Source: Caryophanales bacterium UBA1737
Lineage (GTDB): Bacteria; Bacillota_I; Bacilli_A; ML615J-28; CAG-313
Direction of reading: 5' to 3'
DNA: 58,798 nucleotides
Assembly (NCBI GenBank): GCA_002315915.1
Contig: DCIB01000007.1
Span: forward strand, 478 to 59,275
Part shown: positions 44,785 to 54,158 of the stretch, in pieces
Layout: the number at the start of each line of letters is the position of its first letter
Position numbering within the stretch: the stretch's first letter is position 1
The notes under the pieces: model-generated
Databases searched by the model: none
Told to the model about the DNA's origin: nothing
Seen by the model: the letters and a program-made list of their open reading frames with translations, nothing else
Made by a program: the position numbers and the translations under genes

Positions 44785-47484
44785 ATGAAAAATTTAAAAT
44801 CATTTGAAATTAGAAGAATGTGGTTAGATTTTTTTGCGTCAAAAAATCATGAAGTTATAAAATCAAGTCCCCTTGTACCACATGATGATCCAACATTATT
44901 ATGGATTAATGCTGGTGTTGCACCACTTAAAAAATATTTTGATGGTAGAGAAACACCAAAAAATAAAAGAATGACTAATGCTCAAAAATGTATTAGAACT
45001 AATGATATTGATAATGTAGGAAGAACTTCTCGTCATCATACTTACTTTGAAATGATGGGTAACTTTTCTATTGGCGATTATTTTAGGGATGACGCAATAA
45101 AATGGGCTACTGAACTTTTATTTGATGAAAAATGGTTTGCTATACCAAAAGATTTAATCTATATTACATATTATCCAGATGATACTGATACTTTTAATAG
45201 ATGGATAGAATGTGGAGTAAATCCAAATCATTTAATACCCCTAAAAGGTAATTTCTGGGAAATAGGTGAAGGACCATGTGGACCAGATACAGAAATATTC
45301 TTTGATCGTGGCGAAAAATATGATCCAGAAGGTCTTGGTGAAAAACTATTAAGAGAAGACTTAGATAATGATAGATATATTGAAATATGGAATATCGTTC
45401 TTAGTCAATTTAATTCTACATCTGGACTAGATCGTTCAAAATATCCTGAACTTCCTAGTAAGAATATTGATACTGGATCTGGTTTAGAAAGACTAGCTTG
45501 TATATTCCAAGGTACTGAATCAAATTTTGAAACAGATTTATTTATGCCTTATATTAAATTTGTAGAAGATTTATCAGGTATAAAATATGAAGATAATAAA
45601 ATGGCATTTAGAGTTATCGCAGACCATGTTAGAAGTGTAAGTTTCGCAATAGCTGATGGAGCTGTTTTATCTAATGAAGGAAGAGGATATGTATTAAGAA
45701 GACTTCTTCGTAGAGCTGTAAGATATGGCAAAAAACTTGGATTAAATGAACCATTCTTATATAAAATGGTTCCACTTGTTATAAGTGTTATGGAAGATTA
45801 TTATCCATATTTAAAAGAAAAAGAAACACTTATGAGTGAATTAATTAAAAAAGAAGAAATATCTTTCTTAAAAACGTTAGAAAATGGAGAAAAACGATTA
45901 TTAGATATTATTAATGATTTAAAAAATAAAAATATTGATACTTTATCTGGTAAAGATGCCTTTGTATTATACGATACATTTGGTTTTCCATTTGAATTAA
46001 CTTTAGAAGCTTGCTGTGAACAAGGAATTAACGTATTAGAAGATGATTTTAAAGAAGAATTAAAAAATCAAAAAGAATTATCACGATCATCTCATATAAA
46101 AACAGAATCAATGAATGTTCAAAACGAAGATTATTTAGCATTTAATAAAGAATCTAAATTTATTGGTTATGATACATTTACATCTAATTCAAAAGTTATA
46201 GGTTTATTTAAAAATGGTAAAAAAATAGATACTGCATCAAATGAGGTAGTAATAGTATTTGATAAAACACCATTCTATGCAGAAATGGGTGGACAAGTTG
46301 CTGATAATGGTGAAATTATCATTAATAATAATTCATATGATGTAATAAATGTATTTAGATTACCAAATGGTGAACATGCACATGTTGTTGATATTAAAGA
46401 TGAAAAATTAAAACTAGATGATGAAGTTATATTAAATGTTGATCAATCAACAAGACAACTTATTTGTATGAATCACTCAGCTACACATATTCTAAATGAA
46501 TCATTAAGAAAAGTTTTAGGAACTCATGTATCACAACATGGATCATTAGTATCAAGTAGTTCTTTAAGATTTGATTTTAATCATTATAATAATATTTCTA
46601 AAGAAGATGTATTAAAAGTAGAATCATTAGTTAATCAAGAAATTAAAAACTCTCATCTTGTAGTTACTAAAGTTTTACCAATTGATGAAGCAAAAAAACT
46701 TGGTGCCCAAGCTGTATTTGGTGAAAAATATGGTGATGTTGTTCGAGTAGTAGATATGGACTGTGCTATTGAATTTTGTGGTGGAACACATGTAAAAAAT
46801 ACATCGGAAATTAAAAAATTTGCAGTAACAAATATTGAATCAAAAGGATCTGGAATATTTAGAATAGAAGGTTCTGTTGATACTAATATTGTTAAAAATA
46901 TTAATAAAGTATTAGAACCTATTATATTCGAATTTAATAAAGTATCTTCACATATTGATGAATTATTAGAACTTGCAAAAAAAGAAGGCCTTACATTAAA
47001 TGTAGATAAAGTTATCTTGCCTACTATTAATGGAACATATCAAGATATTATTAATCACAAAGAAGCTTTAGAACTACTTAGAAATGCATCTAAAACTTTA
47101 GAAAAAGAATATAATTTAAAACATCGAGAATCAAATGTTATTAGTGTTAATGATTTTATTAATAAAGTAAATAACATTAATGGAATAAATGTTTTAATTG
47201 AAACTATACAAAATAGTGATATTAATGCATGTAAAGATTTAATAGATAATATTTCTAATAAATATGATAAATGTTTGGTATTTATCGCATGTATATCAAA
47301 CGATAAAGTAATATTTATTTGTAAATCTAAAAATACACAATTTAATGCAGGAACTTTAGTAAAAGAAGCAGCTATTATTACCGGCGGTAATGGTGGAGGT
47401 AGAAATGACTTTGCTCAAGCAGGAGGAAAAGATTTAACTAAAGTTAATTTAGCATTAGATAAGATTAGGGAGACTATTAAATAG
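44785..47484 (+). CDS. alaS: alanyl-tRNA synthetase
   Basis: The 899-residue class II synthetase shows the catalytic domain (FFASKNHEVIKSSPLVP, FEMMGNFSIGDYF, GSGLERLACIFQG) and the editing-domain zinc ligands in NHSATHILNESLR and EFCGGTHV. The C-terminal oligomerisation part carries ITGGNGGGRNDFAQAGG. It is controlled by the T-box leader in front. Its last base overlaps the GTG start of ruvX. Confidence 0.97.
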   Translation: MKNLKSFEIRRMWLDFFASKNHEVIKSSPLVPHDDPTLLWINAGVAPLKKYFDGRETPKNKRMTNAQKCIRTNDIDNVGRTSRHHTYFEMMGNFSIGDYFRDDAIKWATELLFDEKWFAIPKDLIYITYYPDDTDTFNRWIECGVNPNHLIPLKGNFWEIGEGPCGPDTEIFFDRGEKYDPEGLGEKLLREDLDNDRYIEIWNIVLSQFNSTSGLDRSKYPELPSKNIDTGSGLERLACIFQGTESNFETDLFMPYIKFVEDLSGIKYEDNKMAFRVIADHVRSVSFAIADGAVLSNEGRGYVLRRLLRRAVRYGKKLGLNEPFLYKMVPLVISVMEDYYPYLKEKETLMSELIKKEEISFLKTLENGEKRLLDIINDLKNKNIDTLSGKDAFVLYDTFGFPFELTLEACCEQGINVLEDDFKEELKNQKELSRSSHIKTESMNVQNEDYLAFNKESKFIGYDTFTSNSKVIGLFKNGKKIDTASNEVVIVFDKTPFYAEMGGQVADNGEIIINNNSYDVINVFRLPNGEHAHVVDIKDEKLKLDDEVILNVDQSTRQLICMNHSATHILNESLRKVLGTHVSQHGSLVSSSSLRFDFNHYNNISKEDVLKVESLVNQEIKNSHLVVTKVLPIDEAKKLGAQAVFGEKYGDVVRVVDMDCAIEFCGGTHVKNTSEIKKFAVTNIESKGSGIFRIEGSVDTNIVKNINKVLEPIIFEFNKVSSHIDELLELAKKEGLTLNVDKVILPTINGTYQDIINHKEALELLRNASKTLEKEYNLKHRESNVISVNDFINKVNNINGINVLIETIQNSDINACKDLIDNISNKYDKCLVFIACISNDKVIFICKSKNTQFNAGTLVKEAAIITGGNGGGRNDFAQAGGKDLTKVNLALDKIRETIK

Positions 47485-47906
47485 TGAAATATTTAGGACT
47501 TGATTTAGGAAATAGAACATGTGGAGTTGCTGTATCAGATTCACTTGGAATGATTGCAACATCTTATACAGTTATTAGATTCTTTGAAAAAGATACTGAT
47601 ACTTGTTTAAAAGAATTATTAAAAATAATAGAAGAAAAAGAACCATCTAAAATAGTATTAGGATATCCATTATCACTAGATGGATCAATATCTGATCAAA
47701 CTAAATATGTATTAGAATTTAAAGAAAAGTTAGAAACAGCATTAAATAAACCAGATATGGTTATTCTTCAAGATGAAAGATTAACTACTATGCAAGTAAA
47801 TAAAGTTATGATTGATGCTGATGTATCTAGAAATAAAAGAAAACAAGTTGTTGATGCGCTTGCGGCTACCTTGATTTTACAATCGTATTTAGATACAATT
47901 AGATAG
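47484..47906 (+). CDS. ruvX: RuvX/YqgF-family Holliday junction resolvase-like protein
   Basis: The 140-residue protein has an RNase H-like fold: LGLDLGNRTCGVAVSD at the start, LGYPLSLDG, QDERLTTMQVN and VDALAATLILQSYL. YqgF proteins act in 16S pre-rRNA end maturation and may resolve junctions. It uses GTG as start, overlapping the alaS stop (TAGTG), with GGGAG upstream. The alaS-ruvX-DUF1292 order is a classic Firmicutes arrangement. Confidence 0.92.
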   Translation: MKYLGLDLGNRTCGVAVSDSLGMIATSYTVIRFFEKDTDTCLKELLKIIEEKEPSKIVLGYPLSLDGSISDQTKYVLEFKEKLETALNKPDMVILQDERLTTMQVNKVMIDADVSRNKRKQVVDALAATLILQSYLDTIR

Positions 47907-47923
47907 TATAAGGAGACTAATTT

Positions 47924-48220
47924 ATGGAACAAAATACAAATGAAGATATCATTATGATTACTGATGAAGATGGAGTAGAACATCCTTGTCAAATATTATT
48001 AACATATCATAGTGATGAATTTAATAAAGATTATATAGTCTTATATGAAACATCAGCACTTGAATCAAGTGATGAAGATATGGAATTATATGCATTTTCA
48101 TATACTATTAATGAAGATTCAATTGGTGATTTATATCCAATTGAATCTGATGATGAATATAATATGATTGATGAAGTAATCGATCAATATTATGCTGATT
48201 TAGAATCAAGCGAACAATAA
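47924..48220 (+). CDS. DUF1292 (YrzB-like) acidic protein
   Basis: A 98-residue very acidic cytoplasmic protein. The pattern IIMITDEDGVEHPCQILLTY, followed by DYIVLYE and ELYAFSY, is typical of DUF1292. The function of the family is unknown. It has an AAGGAG site, follows ruvX by 17 bases and is closed by a strong terminator, so it is the last gene of the alaS operon. Confidence 0.88.
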   Translation: MEQNTNEDIIMITDEDGVEHPCQILLTYHSDEFNKDYIVLYETSALESSDEDMELYAFSYTINEDSIGDLYPIESDDEYNMIDEVIDQYYADLESSEQ

Positions 48221-48225
48221 AAATT

Positions 48226-48265
48226 AAAAAAATCTAGATATTTAATGTAATATCTAGATTTTTTT
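48226..48265 (+). terminator. intrinsic terminator of the alaS operon
   Basis: A 16-bp A/T-rich stem with core AATCTAGATAT (48231-48241; complement from 48250) and an 8-base loop ends in seven T residues. Confidence 0.9.
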
Positions 48266-48279
48266 AATTACATTATATG

Positions 48280-48308
48280 TTGATTTATATTAAAAATATG
48301 ATTAAAAT
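48280..48308 (+). promoter_or_regulatory. possible promoter of the membrane protein gene
   Basis: TTGATT (48280-48285), a 17-base spacer and TAAAAT (48303-48308) lie 31 bases before the start. Confidence 0.5.
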
Positions 48309-48339
48309 TTAATAGTAATCAAAATTTAAAGGAGATTAA

Positions 48340-49053
48340 ATGATTATGTTTAAATTAGCTAATTTTACTCTAGAAAATTTTAAGTTTGAATGGATAGGAG
48401 ATCCTGCAAATAAATCAATTGTAGATAATATTGTAGTTCGTTCAAATGCAAATTTTAACTGGACATTTATTTTTATACTAGCTGTTGTATTCTGTGTTTA
48501 TTGGGATAACATTAAAAAGAAAAACTTTAGAGCTATTGAAGCTGGACTTGCATTATATGGAGTTCATTGGTTATATGAAATAGCTAATGCTGTTATTGCA
48601 AAAATATGGGGTTATCCACTATGGGCAGTAACTAATAATTCTACTACATTTATTTTATTAATAGGTGTATGTTGGGAATTATCAATGATGTTTGCTCTTG
48701 CAGGTATTATTTCTTATAATATGTTACCAGATGATCCAAATACTAGATATCTTGCTAAAGGCAAATTTAAAGGATTTGATTGTAAATTAGTAGGTTCTAT
48801 TGGTATGGCAGTACTATTTGCTTTATTTGAATCATTCCTTGCTGCAACATCTATGGATGGAGTTAAATGTTTTGTATGGACATATGAATGGTGGGGAGTA
48901 TTCCCAGTATTTATTACAACATATGTACCATTCTTCCTTGCATCTAACTATGTACCATTTATGAAACCAAAAGCTCGTAAATTATTCTTAATAATTGAAT
49001 GGAGTTTAGTAGCTGTACTTCTAGTAGTACTTATTGCTTGTAAAGTAATCTAA
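48340..49053 (+). CDS. polytopic membrane protein of unknown function
   Basis: The 237-residue protein has about six hydrophobic segments (roughly 42-58, 70-92, 102-125, 150-170, 185-200 and 215-235) with many Trp residues (NWTFIF, YEWWGVF). No family is recognised. A GGAG site lies before the first ATG; a second in-frame ATG two codons on would be spaced less well. It is monocistronic between two terminators. Confidence 0.7.
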   Translation: MIMFKLANFTLENFKFEWIGDPANKSIVDNIVVRSNANFNWTFIFILAVVFCVYWDNIKKKNFRAIEAGLALYGVHWLYEIANAVIAKIWGYPLWAVTNNSTTFILLIGVCWELSMMFALAGIISYNMLPDDPNTRYLAKGKFKGFDCKLVGSIGMAVLFALFESFLAATSMDGVKCFVWTYEWWGVFPVFITTYVPFFLASNYVPFMKPKARKLFLIIEWSLVAVLLVVLIACKVI

Positions 49054-49058
49054 TAATT

Positions 49059-49090
49059 AAAAACTGTAAATCATACGATTTACAGTTTTT
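49059..49090. terminator. bidirectional terminator between membrane protein and mrp
   Basis: A perfect 14-bp stem (AAAAACTGTAAATC, 49059-49072; complement 49077-49090) with a 4-base loop, ending one base before the mrp stop codon on the other strand. Confidence 0.88.
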
Positions 49091-50098
49091 TTATTGATTT
49101 ATTTGATATAGCAAATAATCTGCTATCTCATCATATACTTTACCATTAGATTCTGTTATATCATAAATATCAGTTCCATCAATAGGTGGAGCTATTTTTA
49201 TTTGTGCAATAAATTCAGTTCCTAATTCTTTAGCAGCTTTAATTCCACCACCTTCACCGAAAATGAATTCTACTTCATTAGTTACAGGATTTTCATAATA
49301 TGACATATTTTCTATAACACCTATTAATTCATGACCAAGAGTTTTTGCAGCAAGACCAGCTTTTATTGCAACATGTGTAGCCGATGGATGTGGTGTAGTA
49401 ACTAGTATCATTTTCATAGATGGAACAATATTTTTAATATCTAGTAATATATCACCTGTTCCAGGTGGAAAATCAACGATTACAAGTGATGTATCTTTAT
49501 CCCATTGAGTATCAAAGAAGAAGTGAGATATCATTGAATTTAGCATTGATCCTCTCCATATAACTGGTTGAGATGGATCTGTAAAAAATTCAGTAGATAT
49601 AAGTTCAATATTTTCTTTTTTAATAGGAATAATCTTTTTATTTTCATTATATGATGGTTTAGTATGATGTACTCCTAAAATTGTAGGCAAACTTGATCCA
49701 TAAATATCGGCATCAATTAATCCAACATGAATACCTTTCTTATTTAATCTATATGCAATATTGCATGCAACACTAGATTTACCAACTCCACCTTTGCCAC
49801 TTATAATACCAATGAATTTAATATCCTTTTTCTTTACAATAGAATCATATACATTTGATGCTTCAACAGTTATTTTTAATCCTTTATGATTATGTTTTAT
49901 TTTAACTAAAGAAGCTATTTCACGTTTTAATTGTGTTTCAAATGGTTCTTTTACCTCACCCATTCCAACAATCACTGTTACTATATCTTTTTCTTCATTA
50001 TAAGAAAGGTGTTTTAATCCACTTGATTCTTTTAAAGAAACACCTATTGAGTTATCAATTATATTTTCTAATTCTGTTCTTAAGTTTTCTATATTCAT
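49091..50098 (-). CDS. mrp: Mrp/ApbC-type ATP-binding iron-sulfur carrier
   Basis: The 335-residue protein joins an N-terminal MIP18/DUF59 domain (1-90) to a deviant P-loop NTPase with GKGGVGKSS, DADIYGSSLPTILG and DFPPGTGDILLD. Mrp proteins carry Fe-S clusters to target enzymes. The paired C-terminal Cys residues (CxxC) of many Mrp proteins are not seen, so cluster binding may differ. It starts three bases after the tmcAL stop, with its GGAAG site inside that gene. Confidence 0.9.
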   Translation of the reverse strand: MNIENLRTELENIIDNSIGVSLKESSGLKHLSYNEEKDIVTVIVGMGEVKEPFETQLKREIASLVKIKHNHKGLKITVEASNVYDSIVKKKDIKFIGIISGKGGVGKSSVACNIAYRLNKKGIHVGLIDADIYGSSLPTILGVHHTKPSYNENKKIIPIKKENIELISTEFFTDPSQPVIWRGSMLNSMISHFFFDTQWDKDTSLVIVDFPPGTGDILLDIKNIVPSMKMILVTTPHPSATHVAIKAGLAAKTLGHELIGVIENMSYYENPVTNEVEFIFGEGGGIKAAKELGTEFIAQIKIAPPIDGTDIYDITESNGKVYDEIADYLLYQINQ

Positions 50099-50101
50099 AT
50101 A

Positions 50102-51205
50102 TTATTCTTCCTTTAAAGGAAATTTATATTCATCCATTAATAGATCATTTCTATTAAATAACGATTGATAAAGAATAATTGTATCTAATTCTTTATTTAA
50201 GATGATATTTTGATAATTTAATTCATTAGGATTAGAAAATATCATATCTTTAATTAATTTATCTAAATTTTTAATATAATTAAATCCAATCTTACTTCCA
50301 CCGAGTAAACGTAAATAAGGAATATAATCAATATTATTAATATTAAGTAATACTGATAATATTTCTCGTCTTATGTATGACAAAGAATATTCTTTAGTTG
50401 GTATAAGTATTGAATCAGATTTTGATTGAATATAATTGGTAATACATTTATTAATATATGATTTAATAGTATTATCATCACTTGTATTAAATAATTCTTT
50501 TTTAGATATTATTATGCTATTTAAAGTATTAATTCCTGTATTTAGATTATTAACTTCACATGGAAAAGGAATATATTTTGAAATATCTAAATTATCTTTA
50601 ATCATTTCACATAAAGATGTTGCCGATAGATAGGATTTGTTATCATCAATTCTTTCAATTAATACTAAATCTATATTTAAATTATAATCTTTAATAACTT
50701 TATAATATGAATATGCAAGTATAGTATTACTATGATTAAATTTATTTAATGTATCAGTATCTAAATAATCTTTTAATATAATATTATATGCTGTTTTTAA
50801 TGATACATGATTATTAATTTTAATTTCATTTAATTTATTTAAGAAGAATGTTTCTTTAGATAATTTATATATTTTATCTAAAATCTTAATATCAGTAATT
50901 AATGATCCACAACATATATTATCAACATGTAATTCATTTAATGTAAATACTGCATTTTTAGCAAATTCATCAGCATATTTTATTGCATAACAACTTGGTA
51001 ATTCAAATATTAAATCAATACCTGCTTTTAATAAAAGGCGGGTTTTTTCTTTTTTAGACAATGGAGATACTTTTCCACGCATAGAAAATGATTGACTAAC
51101 ACAGGCTATTAAAGTATCTGATTTAAGAGTATTCTTACAATAATTAATAAGTTTTATATGACCATTATGTAATGGGTTAATTTCTAATATTAAACCTGTA
51201 ACCAT
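50102..51205 (-). CDS. tmcAL: tRNA(Met) cytidine acetate ligase
   Basis: The 367-residue enzyme forms N4-acetylcytidine at the wobble position of elongator tRNA-Met from acetate and ATP. The nucleotidyltransferase-like start has LEINPLHNGHIKL (HxGH), then MRGKVSPLSKKEKTRLLLKAGID, LIFELPSCYAIKYADEFAKNA, and a C-terminal helical tRNA domain. It is the first gene of a two-gene minus-strand operon with mrp and has GGAG ahead of the start. Confidence 0.92.
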   Translation of the reverse strand: MVTGLILEINPLHNGHIKLINYCKNTLKSDTLIACVSQSFSMRGKVSPLSKKEKTRLLLKAGIDLIFELPSCYAIKYADEFAKNAVFTLNELHVDNICCGSLITDIKILDKIYKLSKETFFLNKLNEIKINNHVSLKTAYNIILKDYLDTDTLNKFNHSNTILAYSYYKVIKDYNLNIDLVLIERIDDNKSYLSATSLCEMIKDNLDISKYIPFPCEVNNLNTGINTLNSIIISKKELFNTSDDNTIKSYINKCITNYIQSKSDSILIPTKEYSLSYIRREILSVLLNINNIDYIPYLRLLGGSKIGFNYIKNLDKLIKDMIFSNPNELNYQNIILNKELDTIILYQSLFNRNDLLMDEYKFPLKEE

Positions 51206-51237
51206 ATTTACTCCAAACTAAATAATTTCTAAAAATC

Positions 51238-51266
51238 ATTATAGCATATTTATATATTATTTTCAC
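51238..51266 (-). promoter_or_regulatory. promoter of tmcAL-mrp
   Basis: Reading minus, GTGAAA (51266-51261), a 17-base spacer and TATAAT (51243-51238) lie about 32 bases before the tmcAL start. Confidence 0.6.
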
Positions 51267-51319
51267 AAAAGTAAAATTGATATATTTTTGGAAATATATA
51301 AACGAAAGAAATAAATTTT

Positions 51320-51709
51320 ATGAACAAAGGATTCACCTTATTAGAAGCACTTATAAGCATTAGTATAACTAGTATTATTGTTATATTAATATTTAACTTA
51401 ATACCAAAAATATCTAAGAAAAATTACTCTTTATATAATGATTTATATCAAATCAAAGAAGAATATACTTTTTATAAAGAAATAATGACATATCAAGATA
51501 AAACTATATATTCTATTAATAACACTGATTTTTTATTAGTAGAATATAATGATTCAAATATAGAAGTTTATTTTGATGATTATATATTAATTAATAATAA
51601 TAAATTTAATATAAAAATAAAAAATTATGAAATAGTAGATAATATATTAATTTTAAAATATACAAAAAATAATTTAAATTACATTATTAAAATAGGAGTT
51701 GCTACATGA
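51320..51709 (+). CDS. prepilin-like minor pilin of competence-type pilus
   Basis: The 129-residue protein has a type IV prepilin signal: MNKG, then FTLLEALISISITSIIVILI, with the conserved Glu at position +5 after the cleavage Gly. A short C-terminal domain follows with alternating strands. It resembles ComGD/ComGF-class minor pilins by size. It begins the pilus operon and its TGA overlaps the next ATG. No canonical sigma-70 promoter was found upstream; a competence-specific factor may be used. Confidence 0.78.
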   Translation: MNKGFTLLEALISISITSIIVILIFNLIPKISKKNYSLYNDLYQIKEEYTFYKEIMTYQDKTIYSINNTDFLLVEYNDSNIEVYFDDYILINNNKFNIKIKNYEIVDNILILKYTKNNLNYIIKIGVAT

Positions 51710-52470
51710 ACTATATATTACTAAGTATTTATTTAACTAAAGATTTAATAGAAGTAAAAGAATCAATTTTTGAAGTTAAAAAAGATTTAGTTACTTATTT
51801 TAGTGATACATTTATAGATTTTGATTCATTAAATGATTTAAATAGTTATCTTAAAGAATATAAGAAGAAAGAAGAATATTATAAATTTCAATTATTAATT
51901 AATATATATTCTGCTGAATCTTTTATTGATAACTTTAATCTTGATAATAATAAAGTATCAAAAAATGTAAATAATGAATTAATAGAAGATTATTATGGTA
52001 GATTTATTAATGCTTTTAAAGTAGAAAATAGTATATTCTTAAAAGATAAGAAAAAACATTTAAATACAATATTTATTCCGTTACATTTAAAAGAATTAAA
52101 AGATAATATCTTAAAATCAAATAAATTAATAGAATATGCATTTAATGATATTTTAGTGACTTCAAAATTTTTAAAAAATTCTAATATTAAAAAAGATACT
52201 ATTTACTATATTAAACGATCATATCGTATCTTTATTATTTATAAAATATATAATAAAACATTACTTGATTACGCAGTTACTACAAATTTTGAAGATTGTA
52301 TAAAAGTTTTTAGTTTTTGTAATGATACTAATACTATTTATCTAGATATAGATATTGAAAACTTTTTAAAAATAAAAGATTTATATAGTAATCTAAATAT
52401 AGTAAATGCTAAATTTACTAAAGAATTTCAATATTTCGATGAAAAGAAGATTAATTATATCATTCAATAA
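51706..52470 (+). CDS. unknown protein within the pilus operon
   Basis: The 254-residue protein has no signal peptide, no clear membrane segment and no motif I recognise. It is rich in Lys, Asn, Ile and Asp. It starts within the stop of the first prepilin gene (ATGA) and its end overlaps the next prepilin gene, so it is translationally locked into the pilus operon. In other type IV pilus systems this place can hold PilM/PilN-like inner-membrane platform proteins, but no homology can be shown by eye. Confidence 0.6.
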   Translation: MNYILLSIYLTKDLIEVKESIFEVKKDLVTYFSDTFIDFDSLNDLNSYLKEYKKKEEYYKFQLLINIYSAESFIDNFNLDNNKVSKNVNNELIEDYYGRFINAFKVENSIFLKDKKKHLNTIFIPLHLKELKDNILKSNKLIEYAFNDILVTSKFLKNSNIKKDTIYYIKRSYRIFIIYKIYNKTLLDYAVTTNFEDCIKVFSFCNDTNTIYLDIDIENFLKIKDLYSNLNIVNAKFTKEFQYFDEKKINYIIQ

Positions 52471-52792
52471 TGGTTATTCATTGCTTGAAGTTTTAATTAG
52501 TTTATTAATAATATCTTTAAGTTTAATGTTATATCTAGATTTAGATACAAAATATCTAAAAAAATCATACGAATTAGAAAGCTTAGAAGAAAAATATATT
52601 TTTATTAATTCTTGTAATACTGCATTAAGTATTAGTAGTAATTATTTCGAAGAATATTTATTAAATAATTCGTTTATTTATATTGATAATTATTACTACA
52701 ATGAAGAATTAAATATTAAATTTATTAAAAATATAAGTTCATATGATATTTATTTAGGAGATTCTTTTTATGAATCATGGGAGTTTGAATAA
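52439..52792 (+). CDS. prepilin-like minor pilin
   Basis: From the ATG at 52439 the protein has 117 residues. A basic leader ends in NNG, followed by YSLLEVLISLLIISLSLMLYL, the class III prepilin signature with Glu at +5. The start is inside the previous gene and has no strong ribosome site, suggesting coupling. An in-frame ATG at 52406 would give an overlong leader. The C-terminal domain is short and ends SWEFE. Confidence 0.72.
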   Translation: MKRRLIISFNNGYSLLEVLISLLIISLSLMLYLDLDTKYLKKSYELESLEEKYIFINSCNTALSISSNYFEEYLLNNSFIYIDNYYYNEELNIKFIKNISSYDIYLGDSFYESWEFE

Positions 52793-52931
52793 AGGAAGTA
52801 TTTTTATTATATCTTTGTATATTTTATTATTTATTTCTATTTATCTATCTATAAAAGAAATAATAATAAATATGTTAATTAATAATGTAAATAATTTAAA
52901 ACAATTATTTGAATTGTTACGAAATACTTAA
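52770..52931 (+). CDS. 53-residue membrane-anchored pilus component (ComGG-like position)
   Basis: A short open frame starts at the ATG 52770, nine bases after AGGAG, and ends with TAA at 52929-52931. The protein begins MNHGSLNKGS and then has a single hydrophobic helix (IFIISLYILLFISIYLSI), followed by a polar helix. The NKGS-hydrophobic start resembles that of PilX/ComGG-type minor components. It overlaps the preceding prepilin by 23 bases and ends 9 bases before comGB. The ribosome site and position make it likely real. Confidence 0.6.
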   Translation: MNHGSLNKGSIFIISLYILLFISIYLSIKEIIINMLINNVNNLKQLFELLRNT

Positions 52932-52940
52932 AATATAAAT

Positions 52941-54149
52941 ATGACAAAATATCACTTTAAAGCACGTAATTTATCTAATAAAAAAATATATACTGGTTAT
53001 TTAAATACATCTTCAAATGAAGATCTTAAAAATATTTTATTATCACATAATCTGCATTTAATTACTTCATATAAAGTTATAGAAAATAATATTTTTTTAT
53101 ATGAATATAAATTAACTAATCAAGACATATTAACTTTATGTGAAAGATTATATATGATGATAAAATCAGGTATATCTTTAAAAGAAGCTATAGACAAAGC
53201 TTCCGCATCTTTTATATCTAATAAAATACTGTCTATTCGTTTAGAAGAAATATCTAAAGAATTAGAAAAAGGTACATCTATAAAGAAAGCTTTAGATAAA
53301 TATAAAAATTATTTCCCAAAATATTTTAAAACAATGTTTTCTTTAATAGAATCTACTGGTCTTGTTAGTTTAATATTAAAAGATTTAATTAAATATTATA
53401 AAAGTAAAATTAAATTTGATAAAAAATTAAAATCTAGTTTATTTTATCCAATTACATTATTTAGTTTTGCGGTTATAATTTTTATTTTTTTAATGTTTGA
53501 AATAATACCATCTTTTGAAAATATCTTTAATAGTATGAATGTGAATATTCCACTTATTACTAAAATTATATTAAATGCTTCGTTATATATAAGATCAAAT
53601 TATTTAAATATTTTAGCAATAGTATGCAGTATTATATTATTTGTTATTATTTTATCTAAAACTAAAAAATGTAAATATAATATATCAAAATTTAAAATTA
53701 AGCATTCCTTATTTAAAAGTTTTTTTATAACAAATGTAACATTAGAGTTTACTAGAATATTAAAAACAATGATTGATTCAGGTATAGATATAAAATCATC
53801 TTTAAATAAAACTATTAATTTATTAAGTAACGAATATTTAAAAGATGAATTATATATTAGTTTAAAAGAAGTAGAAAGAGGATGTGCTTTAGATCAAGCA
53901 TTAGATTCAATTGGTATATTTCCAAAGCTATTTATCTCAACTATTTCAATTTCTCAAGAATCTCATAGTATATCTTATTCATTGAATACTTTAATTGATG
54001 TATATGATGATGAAAGATTAAATTTATTAGATAAATTTACTCAATTAGTAGAACCTATTTCAATGATTTTTATATCATTAATTGTAATTGTAGTAATTGT
54101 TTCTATTTATTTACCATTATTTTCTATTTTTGATGGATTAATTATTTAA
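52941..54149 (+). CDS. comGB: type II secretion/competence inner-membrane platform protein
   Basis: The 402-residue protein has two GspF/PilC domains: LCERLYMMIKSGISLKEAI in the first half and TLEFTRILKTMIDSGIDIKSSL in the second. Membrane segments lie near 165-190, 222-240 and 372-398. PilC/ComGB anchors the pilus ATPase and drives pilin assembly. It lies before the ATPase gene here, the reverse of the usual comGA-comGB order. Confidence 0.9.
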   Translation: MTKYHFKARNLSNKKIYTGYLNTSSNEDLKNILLSHNLHLITSYKVIENNIFLYEYKLTNQDILTLCERLYMMIKSGISLKEAIDKASASFISNKILSIRLEEISKELEKGTSIKKALDKYKNYFPKYFKTMFSLIESTGLVSLILKDLIKYYKSKIKFDKKLKSSLFYPITLFSFAVIIFIFLMFEIIPSFENIFNSMNVNIPLITKIILNASLYIRSNYLNILAIVCSIILFVIILSKTKKCKYNISKFKIKHSLFKSFFITNVTLEFTRILKTMIDSGIDIKSSLNKTINLLSNEYLKDELYISLKEVERGCALDQALDSIGIFPKLFISTISISQESHSISYSLNTLIDVYDDERLNLLDKFTQLVEPISMIFISLIVIVVIVSIYLPLFSIFDGLII

Positions 54150-54158
54150 AGGAGTTAT

